From Diphasiastrum complanatum (taxonomy: Eukaryota; Streptophyta; Lycopodiopsida; Lycopodiales; Lycopodiaceae): a stretch of DNA of 64,000 nucleotides. The stretch is from contig CM055095.1 of the NCBI GenBank assembly GCA_029204225.1, forward strand, positions 13,920,049 through 13,984,048. The letters run 5' to 3'. The notes under the pieces were generated by a model that was not told the DNA's origin, did not search any database, and saw only the letters and a list, made by a program, of their open reading frames with translations. Positions 33,503-45,480 of the stretch are shown one piece after another (the stretch's first letter is position 1; every line of letters begins with the position of its first letter). The position numbers were made by a program, and so were the translations under genes.

Positions 33503-33874
33503 TTAAGCATAGTGGTAGCTCGTGGATCTACTAGTATCATTGTACTCCTAAGTTTGGATCTAATTGATTTTGAGATTGAGTGGATTTTGTGAGTAATTGA
33601 TTTTCTAGCCTTCTCTCTCTACCCAAGAGCTCATGATGATTTTCTCTCTCTACCTGAGGAGAGCAGCTTGTTTTTACTTAGATTATTTTTGGAACACTTT
33701 CCACACGTGTGAGTGAGAGTTGGAAGTGATTAATAAATGCATGTAGTAGTGTGGTTTTGCCATAGAATCAAAGATAGATCTTGAATCTCAATCTAGTCTT
33801 GATCTCGGTGCATCTACACACCTTAGGAGATCACAAGTACATGTTGTGGACAGTCCACACGTGTGAAATCAACA

Positions 33875-33886
33875 TGGTATCAGAGC
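33875..33886 (+). other. Primer-binding site (family-A element)
   Basis: TGGTATCAGAGC, perfect, immediately after the LTR. Confidence 0.95.
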
Positions 33887-34510
33887 CTACCTAAGGTTAC
33901 CATGCATTTTGATCCATTTGAGTGAAAACTATTCATCAATCTTGAGCTAGAAATTGTCAAGATCCATTTTCCTAGCTATCTTGTCCAATTTTGGATCAAA
34001 AGAAATCAATAGGGCATTGATTGGGTCTGACCTGGTACAGTACGGAATCAGGTGCTCAGACACGTGTGAGAATCATCATGAATTTTTTCAATCTTGTATG
34101 CCTTATAGTACAAAGAAGTTCATTCATCTTGGCGATGATAATACACACATTATTAAAGCTGGAGGCATTGTAAGATTAAGCTTTTAGAATGATCAATTCA
34201 AACTACTATATAATATTCTATATGTAGCTAAACTGTAGACAAATCTATTATCAATGAATATAATTATTGATTTAGATCATAGGGTAGAGTTCGAATCTGA
34301 TCAATGCAAAATTGCAAAATATATTGAGTCATTGTTATTTTGACATAAGTCAAGCCTTAAGTACTTCTATTCTAGTTAATCAAGTACTACTTTGGCACTA
34401 TAGGCTAGGGCACTTGAATCATGCATTTGTATCGAACACGTTTAGAAAATCTCTTGTACTTGATCTCTATTATCCAAATAAGAGAATCGAGCTCCCTGTC
34501 TGTTAGTGTT
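33887..34510 (+). pseudogene. Copia protease/GAG-pre-integrase remnant, plus strand
   Basis: Downstream of the primer site most of gag is missing. KKFIHLGDDNTHIIKAGGIV (34110-34180) is the end of a copia protease, and NQVLLWHYRLGHLNHAFVS (about 34375-34435) is the GAG-pre-integrase zinc module, with several stops between. Homology ends near 34510; no integrase, RT or 3' LTR follows. Confidence 0.75.
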
Positions 34511-36008
34511 TGTTGAAGGAGTAGGTATCGATTCATGGCCTGTCACAACTTTTCACAAATAGTAATGTTCCCATGAGATAGTTCTAGCGTGCATTCATGT
34601 ACAAGAGCACAAACTACAGCTCATATGATTCCAACTGAGTTAACAATATCTCCATCATTCAAACACTAGATTAAATCACCACCTCCACATTACACTACTT
34701 GCAAAAGCTTTTAACACTACACAAGCATCAAATCCATGTTAACACTGCTCATAATCACAAAGAAGCAAGGGAGGTGTCATTGATTTACACTATGCTCTCA
34801 AATCATAGATTAACACTACTAGAAAATCACAAAACAAATCATGAAAATTCAATGAAACCAAAAGCATGAGAGAGAGCTAACTTAGAAGCATGGATGTTCA
34901 TGATGAGACTTCGACAAAATCTCCTCCTCTTGATTGAACATAAAAAATGAGTACAGGAGGTGCCTTTTAGGGTTCAGATAGTCTCTCACCTCTTAATCCT
35001 ATTGGTTTGCCTATGTGGCACACCTCCTACTTCTATTGGCTAGGCTAGGTGGTGCCCATGTGACGTTCATGTGATCCCCATGTGACACTACCACCTAAGC
35101 ATGTTCTTATTAACTTGACTTTGGCCTCATCTACTCTATTTTCATTTTAATGGGCCGTCTTTTATCATAACTTGATTCAACTATACTATTTACAAACATG
35201 TGCTTATTGGGGTGGGCTTACACTCGTAGGAGGCCATCTACCCTCACACTTATTCATAATTTATTACATATTTTGATGCGTGGACTCTATAAACTGAATA
35301 AAGAATTGTTGTCGTAGGCTTCCACTTCTGATGTCCAACAAGGTTTCCTAGCTGGTCCCACGACACCACTAAAATGTATTGTGGCGGCAATCTTTGTTTC
35401 TGACACTTCTTGATATCAGATGAAGGAGATGATGCATTCCATGTAATTCAATCATGGTACATTTTAGTCATTGGGATGTGGTAGAAAGACTGGGTGCACA
35501 CCTTCCAACCATCTTGTTGGTGTCCAAGTCTTAAATTTCATGTCCCAAGATCCTCCAAGCATCACTGCTCTATAATATACTCAATGGTAGTTGATCTAAC
35601 ACTTCACATTTAAGGTGAAGCGTTGGTAAGGATCAAATGCAATGGGAGACATGCAGTTAACTTGTGCATGTAAACAATATCACCTATCCATAAATATTGT
35701 CCCTGGGCATAGTTAACTACTTTTGATCTTCGTGCATAGATATGATATAGAGATTCAATTTTGTCATCTTATAGTTCAGATCCTTTCATACCATATGGCT
35801 CAAATGTATGAAGTAAAATGTCAAAACAATCCTTTACGTTTTTTAGAATATCTTTCTCAACTTTTTGAATACATTGGATTTATTAAATAGGTCCCTACAA
35901 TAATTTAAAAAACAATGTAAATTTTTGGCATCAAGGTTAAGTATTATAAAGTCATAATACACTTTGTGCATAAATTTCTCAATAGGACAAGTCAGACAAG
36001 ATACAAAG
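34511..36008. other. No recognisable gene
   Basis: 1.5 kb of non-coding DNA. 34970-35060 has TATTGG repeats like an LTR U3. 35150-35390 faintly resembles 57400-57600 (end of LTR element 6), suggesting an old relative in this stretch. Confidence 0.4.
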
Positions 36009-36535
36009 TGTCATGTACTTTTAGTACATCAGTGTTTTTCAAGACAATATAATATCCATTGTAAGCTTTGTTAGCCCAAAAGGAGCTATTAGCATTAAGA
36101 ACAAGGTGGTTCTCTCTTTAGGCCCTCCAAAGTAATTAAAAAGGATAATTGGCCAATAAGGGTCCAATGTAGACTAAAATTATAATACTTAATAAGGTCT
36201 AACTATCCTTCAAGATAATTATGCTTAGTTAACCTAGTAGGCAAGAGACATCAATTTTTGGATCTTTTGGCTCATTTGTAAAGGAGAGCTCTAAGCTTCC
36301 TCTTGTGAATATGAGCTTTGGGATTTCCATTGCTAGGTCTCATATGTGTCTTATCTACATGAATCCATGCTCTATTCATTTCTATGTAGTCATTCTTCCA
36401 TGCCAATTGTGATTTCATGAAGATCTCTTTGTTTCTAGCTTTCTTTAGATATGCTATCTTGAATGTTTGTAGCTTTTTTTGCTGTTAGCTTTACTTTCAT
36501 TGTAATTGCGATTAATTTGGATTTGGCACACGACA
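36009..36535 (+). mobile_element. Solo LTR of the element-4 family
   Basis: 527 bp, TGTCATGTAC...GGCACACGACA, aligning along its whole length with the reverse complement of 44336-44863. Flanked on both sides by CAAAG (36004-36008 and 36536-36540). No internal sequence on either side, so this is a solo LTR left by recombination between the two LTRs of an inserted element. Confidence 0.93.
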
Positions 36536-36540
36536 CAAAG

Positions 36541-38157
36541 AAATACTTTGAATAACAAATTTGTTATATAGGTAGACATATAGGCGATTAAGAAAAGCCG
36601 TAAGATAATTAAACATTTAGCTAATTAAGGTAGTTTAGTCCATTTTTCAATTTTGTCATGTGGAAATCTATCTAAATGTAGGGCAAAGTCTAGTAACTGG
36701 AGAATTTGGATGGGTTGTCATCTCGAAAAGATATCTATATATTAACTTAAAGGGCAAAATCTAATAATTGGAGGATTTGGGACAGTGTGCTTACGCCATC
36801 ATCTATTGTTTTCTTTTGATAGCGTATTTATTGCACATTTTAACGTTCAATTCTTCGACGGGCTTAAGTTGCAAGAACGGATGCATCACTCATCAGTATA
36901 CATCATGTAAAAGGTGTTGAGTAATTCTTTTAGTATCTCATGTTTCTTGAAGCATATTAGATTAACTACTTTTTGCCATTTGACATTCTCCTTCTACTAT
37001 AATCTCATCCTTTTGTACAATGATGGGTTTTCCATCATTAATAAAAAGAAGATTTTTTTCTTATTTGGTTGGGCAAGAGTATAAATTTTAATGATCTAGA
37101 AGGCACTCAAAAAAAAAAATGAACAACCTTACAAATTGTAGGATATGGTGAACTAAATTCTTGGAGGAGTGCTCAGGAAAATAGACAAAGTATAGGAATG
37201 GAATCAGCATTATTTTCAAAAATCTACATCATGGCAATTTAGACCATTTTTTATATAAGCATATGAAAGAGGAATTGTGCTGAAAAAAATCCACAAGTAT
37301 TAAAAAATGCAGGTTTTCTAGGACAACTCAAAAAGGGTTTTCCAAGCAATGTCATGGAGGTTTCTAAAATGTTGCTTTTTCTTTGTTCAAAAGTTACAAT
37401 AACCTAACGTGTGCCATTGCAGCTTTAGATTCATAGTACAACAATGAAGACTGCAGCTTTTGATTCATATTACGATCAAAAAGTTAGTCATGAAAGCTTT
37501 GAACGATCATAAAGCTAATCATGAAAGCTTACGCGTTTCAACGCCTTTCAAGTCGTATATTATAGAGTCATCCAATGTGTCCAAGTATAAAGTATTGAGG
37601 CTGACATGAATATTAGAATAAAAGCAGTCCCCTCTAATCGCTCACTTTGTATCTTGTTCGATAGAATATTGTAGGGATGGATGGTTTTACATATATAATA
37701 TATATGAAGGTTTAAGCATCCGTCATAATTGTTTGTACTTGGCGACAAATTATCAATGGCATCTACCGTACTTCACAAATGTAAGGAGTAAGGAGCTCCA
37801 GCTGAGTCCTGCCCAACTAATAGGAAATGATCCATGGGACGCAATTACCAAATCTTAAAACCCTTGAATTTTACAAGAGTTTAAATCAAGTATATCATGA
37901 GCAGAAGAATAATCATCATAACAAGGACACCGGAATCAATCAACTCGTACAAGGAATTATTTTATTGGACGGCAGAAACGAGAACAAGGATTGCTTTGTA
38001 CCAATGTTCGTCATGAAATATGGCGTTTCAATACCGATAACACACTGGCCAATATCAAACAATTACAAACAGTGCAAAGAATCGAAATCCGAAACGGTTA
38101 ATGAATGGTGTGATCAATAGTTGAAGTAATTTTAAATAATTTTGTTTGAAATAAAGC
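36541..38157. other. Laccase 3' flank; no recognisable gene
   Basis: 1.6 kb downstream of the laccase stop codon. A plus-strand frame at 37827-38120 (97 codons) lacks any family resemblance. No typical AATAAA was found close to the laccase stop on its strand. Confidence 0.45.
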
Positions 38158-40720
38158 TTAACACGCAGGAAGATCAGAAGGTGGAGGCGGAAGTGTTTGA
38201 TTTGCGCCTATGCCGTTCGGTACTATAAATGCCATCGCTAATCCCCATGTTGTGTGTATTTCCAGATGGCAATGCATGTACCACACTCCTGCAGAATCGA
38301 AATTTTCCATCGTCAAAGTTTTGAGCAGAATCCGAGAGCTATGCTGCCTATGCATTATTCAAATGATCGGAATTGAAGTTCCTGGAACCTAGACATTTCA
38401 TGGAATCACAAAGACTACAAAGCCGCCAAAACCAGCTTGTTTCAAATAATTTTATAAAATCCGAAGTTGATAGAGGCGCTTACCAGGATTGTCAGCTTTG
38501 AAACGGATCGCTGCCCAGCCTCCGACTGGAACACCAACCGTGTTCCTTCTGGGAGGATCAACCAGATTAAAGTTAGCAGAACTGGCCTGATAGTTACCAA
38601 ATCCTTGGCCGACAATGTAGAAGCTATAGCCGTGCAGATGGATAGGATGATTCTCCGCACCTAGGAGACTAGTATCTTGCAAGATCAATTGCACATTTGA
38701 ATTGAAGGGAATCACATTCACCTTAGTCGCAGACTCAGGAGTCAAATTATTGGGAGGATTAGTGGCCGTGTAGTCAAATACAGAGAGAGGGCTGTCCGGA
38801 AATGTGGACTGGAAGACGCCAGAAATGTTGAAGTAGTAGGCTTGCAGGATGGCAACCTTGGGAAGAATAAGAGAGATGTTATTCATAGATGCGGTGAAGT
38901 TGTTGCCATTTGGACCCTGGCAGGTCTGATTGGGAGCGCAGGGCTTGGCTCCAAGGCCAACTGTGAAGAAGAGGCTCTTGTCCACCGTCTGTGGAACGCC
39001 CTCAGGATGGCTTGGATCGTCTAGAGAACGTAGGCTGTTTGAGAATTGAGTGACAAAGTTTGTGTCGTTACTGGCTGGAAAAGATGGGATATTTGAAGTG
39101 GTAGCAGTCGACGATTCTCCGTATACCAAGAAACCAAGAGTTACGGTATTCTGAAAGGGCACTTTCACGGCAGACATGTACGGGCTGGCTCCCATGTAGT
39201 AGCGCCCCCCCCCCTGGTCTGTCTTTAAAAGCACGTTGGTGGTTTGGCCTGGTGTGAGGAAGATGATATTGGTCGTGTAATGCTTGGTGAAATCGCCGTC
39301 GATCTCCACTACTGTGAGACTGTGGTTTGCGATGGAGAAGAAGAGTTCGGTGTTGAGCGCCGCATTGACGATTCGAAGTAGATAGGTTTTGTTTCTGTGC
39401 AATTTCATAACGTAGGTGTCTGTTGTTCAACCAAGAATTTGCAGAATGTCAATATATCTTGCAACGTGGAGTTTTATTGAGCTTTTGCAATGTGGATAGT
39501 TTAGATGCTTTTAATGTTCAAATCAGCCAAAGTGAACCTGTGCTAGCTGCATATCTCTGAAGCATTGATCCCTTTACTCAGCCATAGCGCGATCGCTAAA
39601 GATGAAGACGAACATATCAGACTTCTACTCACATACCTTGCAAGGAGCAGTTGTAGAGAGGTCCAGGCAAGCCATTCATAGTGTATGCGTCGGCTATGGC
39701 TGGGCCGTTGCCCGCCTGCAAGGCTTGAGTTTCAACGTCTTCAACATTCGCTTTCCACCATTCTCCTGCACACACGAAATGACTGCTCAACCATGTGCAG
39801 TCATTTATTAATGTTCTGCCTGGGAATAGCCAGCAAGCACTTAGAGAAAGGATAGCTTTCAGGATGCAGGGTGATACCGAGAATAATTACGTGCTCTTCG
39901 TCAGGGAAAGTATAGGGATAAGCCTCTGGGAAGATGACAATGGCGCCATAGACTGTTCCGCGCAGCCAGGTCTCGTGCGCATGCCATAAAAGAGTCCCAC
40001 TTTGCCCCGTTACAGTGAAATTATACACGTATGATTGGCCTGTCTGCAGAGGACATTGGGTAATGTAGGCAGGTCCATCCGCCCAGCAAGAGAGGATCTG
40101 CCGAATTCCATGCCTATACAGAATATGGTTGAAAATTTCCATGCAATAAAATTGAGTTCAAACAAGACGTAATTCACAAGGATAGAGGGAATTCTATGTC
40201 TAAACACACTTTTGACTCATGATGCAAACATTTTGCTATTGCAAACATGTTGCAAGAGATCTTACCAGTGGATTGTGATATCGTATTGAGCTCTATTGGT
40301 GACTCTGACAATAATTCTGTCACCTTCGTTGGCGTATATTGTAGGCCCTGGAAACTTGCCATTTACCGAGACTATTGATTTGCTGCTACAAAGTCTGGTG
40401 ATTGACAACGGGTGTACCTACAACGTCAATTCCACGTCAATATGTATTTCAGTGTATGTCTTCAGCCGATTCATAACAAGATCATTCAGACAATTTTCAA
40501 CACTGCTGTGGATCAGACTAACTAAATGAACACATACTGTGAAATTATAAACTCTTGTTTGCGGAACATTCCATCCTTTGGATCCAGCTGCATTACTCAA
40601 GACGAGTAAGGCAGTTAGAACAATGTAAGCGGCAATAGCAAAACTCTGACTATGTGGATGCAGCACTGCCAATTGCCTAGCTGCTGTCTTGAGACTGTAG
40701 CATCTCGCCTGAGCATCCAT
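38158..40720 (-). CDS. LAC: Laccase (blue multicopper oxidase), six exons, apparently intact
   Basis: Encodes a 588-residue secreted p-diphenol:oxygen oxidoreductase; plant laccases oxidise monolignols and other phenolics in the cell wall. Exons on the minus strand: 40720-40538, 40417-40266, 40113-39878, 39765-39637, 39419-38484, 38288-38158. All introns are GT-AG and phases agree. The 152-bp exon 2 and 129-bp exon 4 are standard for plant laccases. Copper ligands: HWH 111-113, HAH 156-158, HPIHLH 491-496, HCHLEIH 551-557, with Leu562 as probable axial residue (high-potential type). Signal/anchor hydrophobic segment about 27-47, after an unusually long polar N-terminus. Many N-glycosylation sites. 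No frameshift or stop seen. Start chosen as the first Met in exon 1 upstream of the hydrophobic segment. Confidence 0.95.
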
Positions 40721-40913
40721 GATGGGAGATCTTACAACAAATCTCGTGAGGAATCAATGCAACATAAAATTCAATTAATCCAAAAAGAGGGCACTCGACA
40801 TGAGCTGATCCTGATCAACAGCACTTACAGCTACAACAGAGACTGTAGCTGCGTGTGTCATCTCCACATATCAATTTGTAGCAAGAAATCAACTTTCAAG
40901 ACAGTGTTTTCTT

Positions 40914-40921
40914 CTTATATA
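40914..40921 (-). promoter_or_regulatory. Probable TATA box of the laccase gene
   Basis: Sense strand TATATAAG, 193 bases before the ATG, predicting a leader of about 160 bases. It is the best TATA match in the upstream 250 bases. Confidence 0.55.
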
Positions 40922-40982
40922 TTGATCACTACATGGATTGTATGCTATGATAAGTGCCTGCTTATGATGATGGGATGATGGT

Positions 40983-40997
40983 CCCCCCCCCCCCCCC
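40983..40997. repeat. Poly-C tract (15 C)
   Basis: Fifteen consecutive C residues about 60 bases upstream of the laccase TATA box. Confidence 0.95.
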
Positions 40998-42369
40998 TTC
41001 CTTGCAGATAGTTCTGGCTACTCGCCGTCCTACTCGTAATTACGGGGTTGGTATGGACGTCCTTTTCACTTCGAGGTCACGGGTTCAGATCAGTTCAGAC
41101 TGCAGCTTAGCTGAAGGGCTTTAGCGGATTCAGTATCTGACTCATCACATGACTTCTTGCTCTACCCTATGATGTGGTGGTTTCTCATGGAATTGTGAGC
41201 ACACACCATCTTTTGGCCATGACAAACCTCAACCCTCACAAGTGTAACATAAGATAAAATGACATTTATCATTTCCCGGGTCCATCTTGTTGAACCACAT
41301 TAGCAATTCAAGCTTAGGATGAGATAGACACATATGTCATGGGAATAGTGTGAAAATTACAGATCCAAAACACAACTAACGGATCTTAGATCTTGGGCCA
41401 ATTTGGTGTGCACATTACAAGATAAAATTCATCAAGATTAGCATGTGCATAAATCACTAAGATATGATCATGAAGATGAAAATACAGTATGGTACTGTCC
41501 CTGTCCGTATAACAACATCAGTAGGCTGTCCTTCACACGTGTGAAACCTATATCAACCATATAATCAACATTCTACACATAGAAAATCAAGATATCGAGG
41601 GATAAACACATGAGATGGAGATAGAAACTCAAAAGATGAATTCTCCAAATAAAATGAGAATACAATGATATGTTCTCCACGCCGGTACTACTATTTATAG
41701 CTATCAAAATGTCATTTGGCCAATTGCCCTAAACTCAATGCCCTAAATGATAATTTCTTGGTAAGTCACCAATAACCTAGAAATTCTAGTCTAGATGCAA
41801 TGTATCAAATTTAGCCAATTAGAATGGGTCCAAACTCACCTCATTCACTTATCTATTTGCCAGAAATAGTACAACCACTTTTGGAAAGTCATTAAGGGAT
41901 ATTAGAACTTTAAATGGGCCCTTTGTCAAGATGTTTTTTTTTTACTTCGCACACTTTCAACGCTTAAGTGGCCCAATCAATGGTGTCCATCTATGACGAA
42001 CTGTAACAGTGGCTGATGGACGGAAATTGCTTTTGCCTTTCCCGACCAAATTTTGGTGATTTCCAAAAATCCTGTCGGGCAGTACAAACGATTGTGATTG
42101 GACCATAGTTACTTCCCAAATACTCTTTTGCTGCCCGTATTTGTACTCTTGAGGTTGATTTGACGTCAATAGTTGTAAACTGTATTTAACTAATCCTTGT
42201 AGTTTAGGAACTTCTTGTCATTCGTAGGTATATCTCTCATTCTCTTTGTTCTCATTCGTACTCAACTTCCATAGAGATATTTTGGACTAATGGCGACACA
42301 TAATTGGAAACCAAGAGGAACCATTGATGCAGGCCAGGATGAACGCGAGCAGTTTGTTTGGTGTGGGCC
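40998..42369. other. Laccase distal 5' flank; no recognisable gene
   Basis: Contains a TTCACACGTGTGAAACC palindrome at about 41532, the copia-LTR-type motif, and CGTATAAC/CTGTCC elements before it, so part of 41.2-41.9 kb is probably LTR debris. No frame supported. Confidence 0.45.
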
Positions 42370-43019
42370 ATGCGATGTCCTAGTATCGGATCTGCGTGCA
42401 TGTGTACAGATTAGCAGCAGGGCATTATAGGAGGCGCGCGCTGAACCGATAACCCGAGAATGAAAGTTGGCACTCGATAGCGGATCAACGCACAGGTGAG
42501 TATAGGCCATTGTTCGTTGTGTTAAGTTTTTGGATCGAATCTTAGTCTTCATACTTTTCCCATGTTGATCTTCGTTTTTTGGACGATCACACACTTTGAA
42601 GTCTTTGTAGATTAGAAGCGGCGTGGCCGCCACGCCAAAGGGAAAATCTAGAATATTCCCTCTGAAAATTAAAATATTTCTTTCAAGTTTCATTTAGTAC
42701 CAGAGGCCATTCACAGACCCAATATCGGATTAGCGCATGCGTAGAAAGTCAGTAGCTGCAGAATGTAAGTCGGGCACGTCGAAAAGTCAGAAACTAGGCG
42801 ATAGCGGATGGGCACGTGGGAGTCTAGAACAAGAATATCACGATTGGATCGGGCGCGCTGCAACGATATTGCCTATTGTAAAAAAGAATTAATAACTTTT
42901 GAAAGACAGCTCGGAGTGAAATCATTACAACGTCATTAGAAAGCCCTCGAGCTATGATCAACAGTCAATGGTCAACCTAATATCGGATCAATGCGTGGTT
43001 GACCGATTTGACTCGTTCA
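42370..43019. repeat. GC-rich motif cluster related to the element-1 leader
   Basis: Holds repeated TATCGGATC/AATATCGGAT motifs (for example near 42384, 42476, 42720, 42980) and the palindrome GGCGTGGC-C-GCCACGCC (42620-42636). Next to the palindrome is a GGAAAATCTAGAATATTCCC segment also present, reversed, at 12160-12190. No coding frame is convincing here. Confidence 0.6.
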
Positions 43020-43020
43020 A

Positions 43021-43285
43021 ATCCTAAGGGCATGCGACGATCCGATATTAGGGTTTTAATTTCTTTTTGTGAAAGAGCTCGACGAGAGCTTTGCAACGGC
43101 ACTAGAATGACCTAATTCCGAACTACGGTTCAAAAAGTTATAGGCAGTCAAAGTTTTGGTAGCCTATAACTTTTGAACCTTAGCTCGGAATAAGGTCATT
43201 TTGGTGCCGTTGCAAAGCTCTCGTCGAGCTCTTTCACAAAAAAAATAAATAAACTCTAATATCGGATCGGCGCTCGCCCTTAGAA
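43021..43285. repeat. Foldback: 125-bp inverted arms around a 16-nt loop
   Basis: Left arm 43021-43145 and right arm 43162-43285 are reverse complements with few mismatches; the innermost 75 bp (from GAAAGAGCTCGACGAGAGC) differ at about eight positions. Each arm carries one GATCCGATATTAG motif. A transcript would form a long stable hairpin. Confidence 0.85.
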
Positions 43286-44335
43286 TGCATTGACTAATGT
43301 TCAGCAACCTCTATGCAACATCGAAACTATCATTCATAATCATTCATGGTTTTGTATATAGTGCAACATTCAAAATGATCCCCCAAATATGAAACCACGA
43401 ATGAACTTACATTTTATCTCACATCATCAAGATACAAAAATGATCGATATCATTATCATCGTGCTTATCCACCAAATAGACAAAATCATATGTCTTCTTG
43501 TAATTCAGTACTTCAACTTTCAATTCTCCAACGATATTTTAAAATTTTGTATCTGAACTTCAAGAACCTGGACATTGTTACTGAGAACCCATGTTTGACA
43601 ACCAATGTCAAAGAGACTGATCAAAGAGATCTTTGGATACGAGAGAGAAAATGCCATATTTTCTAAGCCATGAACGTTGGCCAATCATTTATTGAAAAGT
43701 TTTCTGCACATTACATTTTCAATTTGTTGCAATTCCCATCCCCAGGGAAATTCAACGAGTTGAACTATACAAGGCCACCGTAGTACTCAGCAGTGTCCAT
43801 AAATTAAACCTAAGAACTGGACTAAAATCCTTTTTAAATAATGATATAGTCCAACTACAGTACCATCATCAACCGCACACATGATCCAATGTCTTGCAGC
43901 TTGATTATTGACCTGCATAAATCCATTGATGATTGTTATGGATAATATATGTTCGGCACGAAGCTTTGCGCCATTAACTTCAATGCATGGATTACCATGA
44001 AATTCTCTATGCATGCCATTTCTCTCTATTTCTCTCATTCTCTCTCAATTTCTCTCATTCCTCTCATTGTCATCCTTGCTTCCTTCCTTGCTTCCTTGCT
44101 AATATTGCTCTCATTTTCATTGTCATTCTCATTTATTGCTCTCATATTCTGCCATCTCTGCTCTAGCCGCTCCAACTTTTTATGGAGAGATGGTTGATAA
44201 TTTTTTGAAATTGTTGACAAACATAATGTAGGTTTTTTACTTTCTAAAATTGTAGACCAAAAATTTAGCTAGCAAGTCCTAGGGGCACTCAAGGTTATCT
44301 CTTAAATTGAGTCTAAAATTTAAAGCCAATTAACT
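43286..44335. other. No recognisable gene; CT-rich run
   Basis: Non-coding. 44020-44105 is a run of CTCTCATTTCTCTC/CTTGCTTCC imperfect repeats. Confidence 0.5.
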
Positions 44336-44863
44336 TGTCATGTGCCAAATCCCAAGCAAATAACAATTACAATAGAAGTAATTTAGCTAAAAGCGAGAAA
44401 AATGCAAAGCATCCAAGATAGCATATCCAAAGATAGAAACACAAGGATCTTCATGGAATCACAATAGAAATGAAATAAAGAGTACAAAACAATGGAAAAT
44501 GAGCATGGATTCATGTGGATAGGGCACATGAGACCTAGCAATGGAAATCCCCATGGCTGACATTCACAAGTAGGAAGCAAGAAGTCTCACTTGCAAATGA
44601 GCCAAAAGATTCAAAAGTTGATGTCTCTTGTCTAGTTATAGACAATCCTCTTACTTGACTAAACATAACTATCTTGAGAGATAGTTAGCCCTTGTTAAGT
44701 GTTATTTAAATACATTGGGCCCTTATTGGCCTATTATCTATATTATCTACTTTGGAGGGCCTAACTGCCTTGTTCTTAAGGCTAATAGCTCCTTTTGGGC
44801 CTACAAAGCTGGTTTGGATATTTAATGCGTTGATAAGCACTAATGTACTAGAAGTACATGACA
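44336..44863 (-). repeat. 3' LTR of element 4
   Basis: 528 bp; matches the solo LTR at 36009-36535 in reverse and the partial 5' LTR 52386-52696 directly. Confidence 0.9.
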
Positions 44864-44869
44864 CTCCCC

Positions 44870-45371
44870 CTACTTAAACATTTGTCCTAAAAAATGAAGA
44901 CGCTCGTCCGATAGATTTGAATGCTCCATGTAAGTAGTCCTTAAGAAGATGTCATGTCCAGCAACTTGCTCCATAGTTGTAGATTCAGGGCTGTTTGAAT
45001 AAAACCCATCTAATAGCTTAAGTCTACAATCTTCTTTTCCATTAAGGAGAAAATATGGATGAAACACCATATTGCTTTGGACAACCAAATCGCAATATCT
45101 TCTTTTGTCTACTTCTTCGGCATCATGACAAATTGGATGATCTATCCACTGTTCCTTTAGGGTCATATTTTAGCATTGCATCCACTTGTGCTAGCTTGAA
45201 GATTTTGTCATGTGGTTGGATACTGACTTTGTTGTTCAATCCAAATGCTTCGACAATAACCATTAGTCTTGCATCTGAATTGTTAAGATCCCACATGAAA
45301 GAATTATTGTCATGATCAATTTCCAATATAGAAACCAGTATGCTCCGATTGATCATCTTTGGACATAACAA
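44870..45371 (-). CDS. Element-4 frames of unknown function, distal pair
   Basis: Two overlapping frames: 45371-45123 (FMWDLNNSDARLMVIVEAFG, DKIFKLAQVDAMLKYDPKG) and 45166-44870 (DHPICHDAEEVDKRRYCDLV, VFHPYFLLNGKEDCRLKLLD, ending LHFLGQMFK). The second stops seven bases before the purine tract, where the polyprotein of an ordinary element would end. They may be one protein with a frameshift. No RT, RNase H or integrase motif. Unrecognised. Confidence 0.4.
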
Positions 45372-45480
45372 ATGATATTATGATTGAACATCATTTCCAA
45401 TAATATTGAGTGAATGAGATGCTTGCAAAGAGTGACGATATCTCTTTCACTCAAAGTCTCTATGAAAAATCTTCCATAGA

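Larger units (their letters stand above)
32680..33874 (+). repeat. 5' LTR of a truncated copia element (family A), with internal insertion
   Basis: Starts TGTGAAAAATTG, where homology to the LTRs at 55606-54874 and 59267-59963 begins, and ends GAAATCAACA next to the primer site. It is about 500 bp longer than its relatives because of an insertion at about 33018-33502. U3 holds a run of GGTCCAATAG-type (CCAAT box) repeats at 32907-33010. A CACACGTGTG palindrome lies near the end. Confidence 0.85.

Noticed and set aside
37827-38120. 97-codon plus-strand frame beside the laccase
   Set aside because: No family resemblance, no homologous repeat, biased neither in codon use nor context; probably chance in the laccase 3' flank.
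42262-42693. 143-codon minus-strand frame
   Set aside because: Runs through the GC-rich motif cluster and palindrome; no recognisable domain, and low stop density there follows from GC content.
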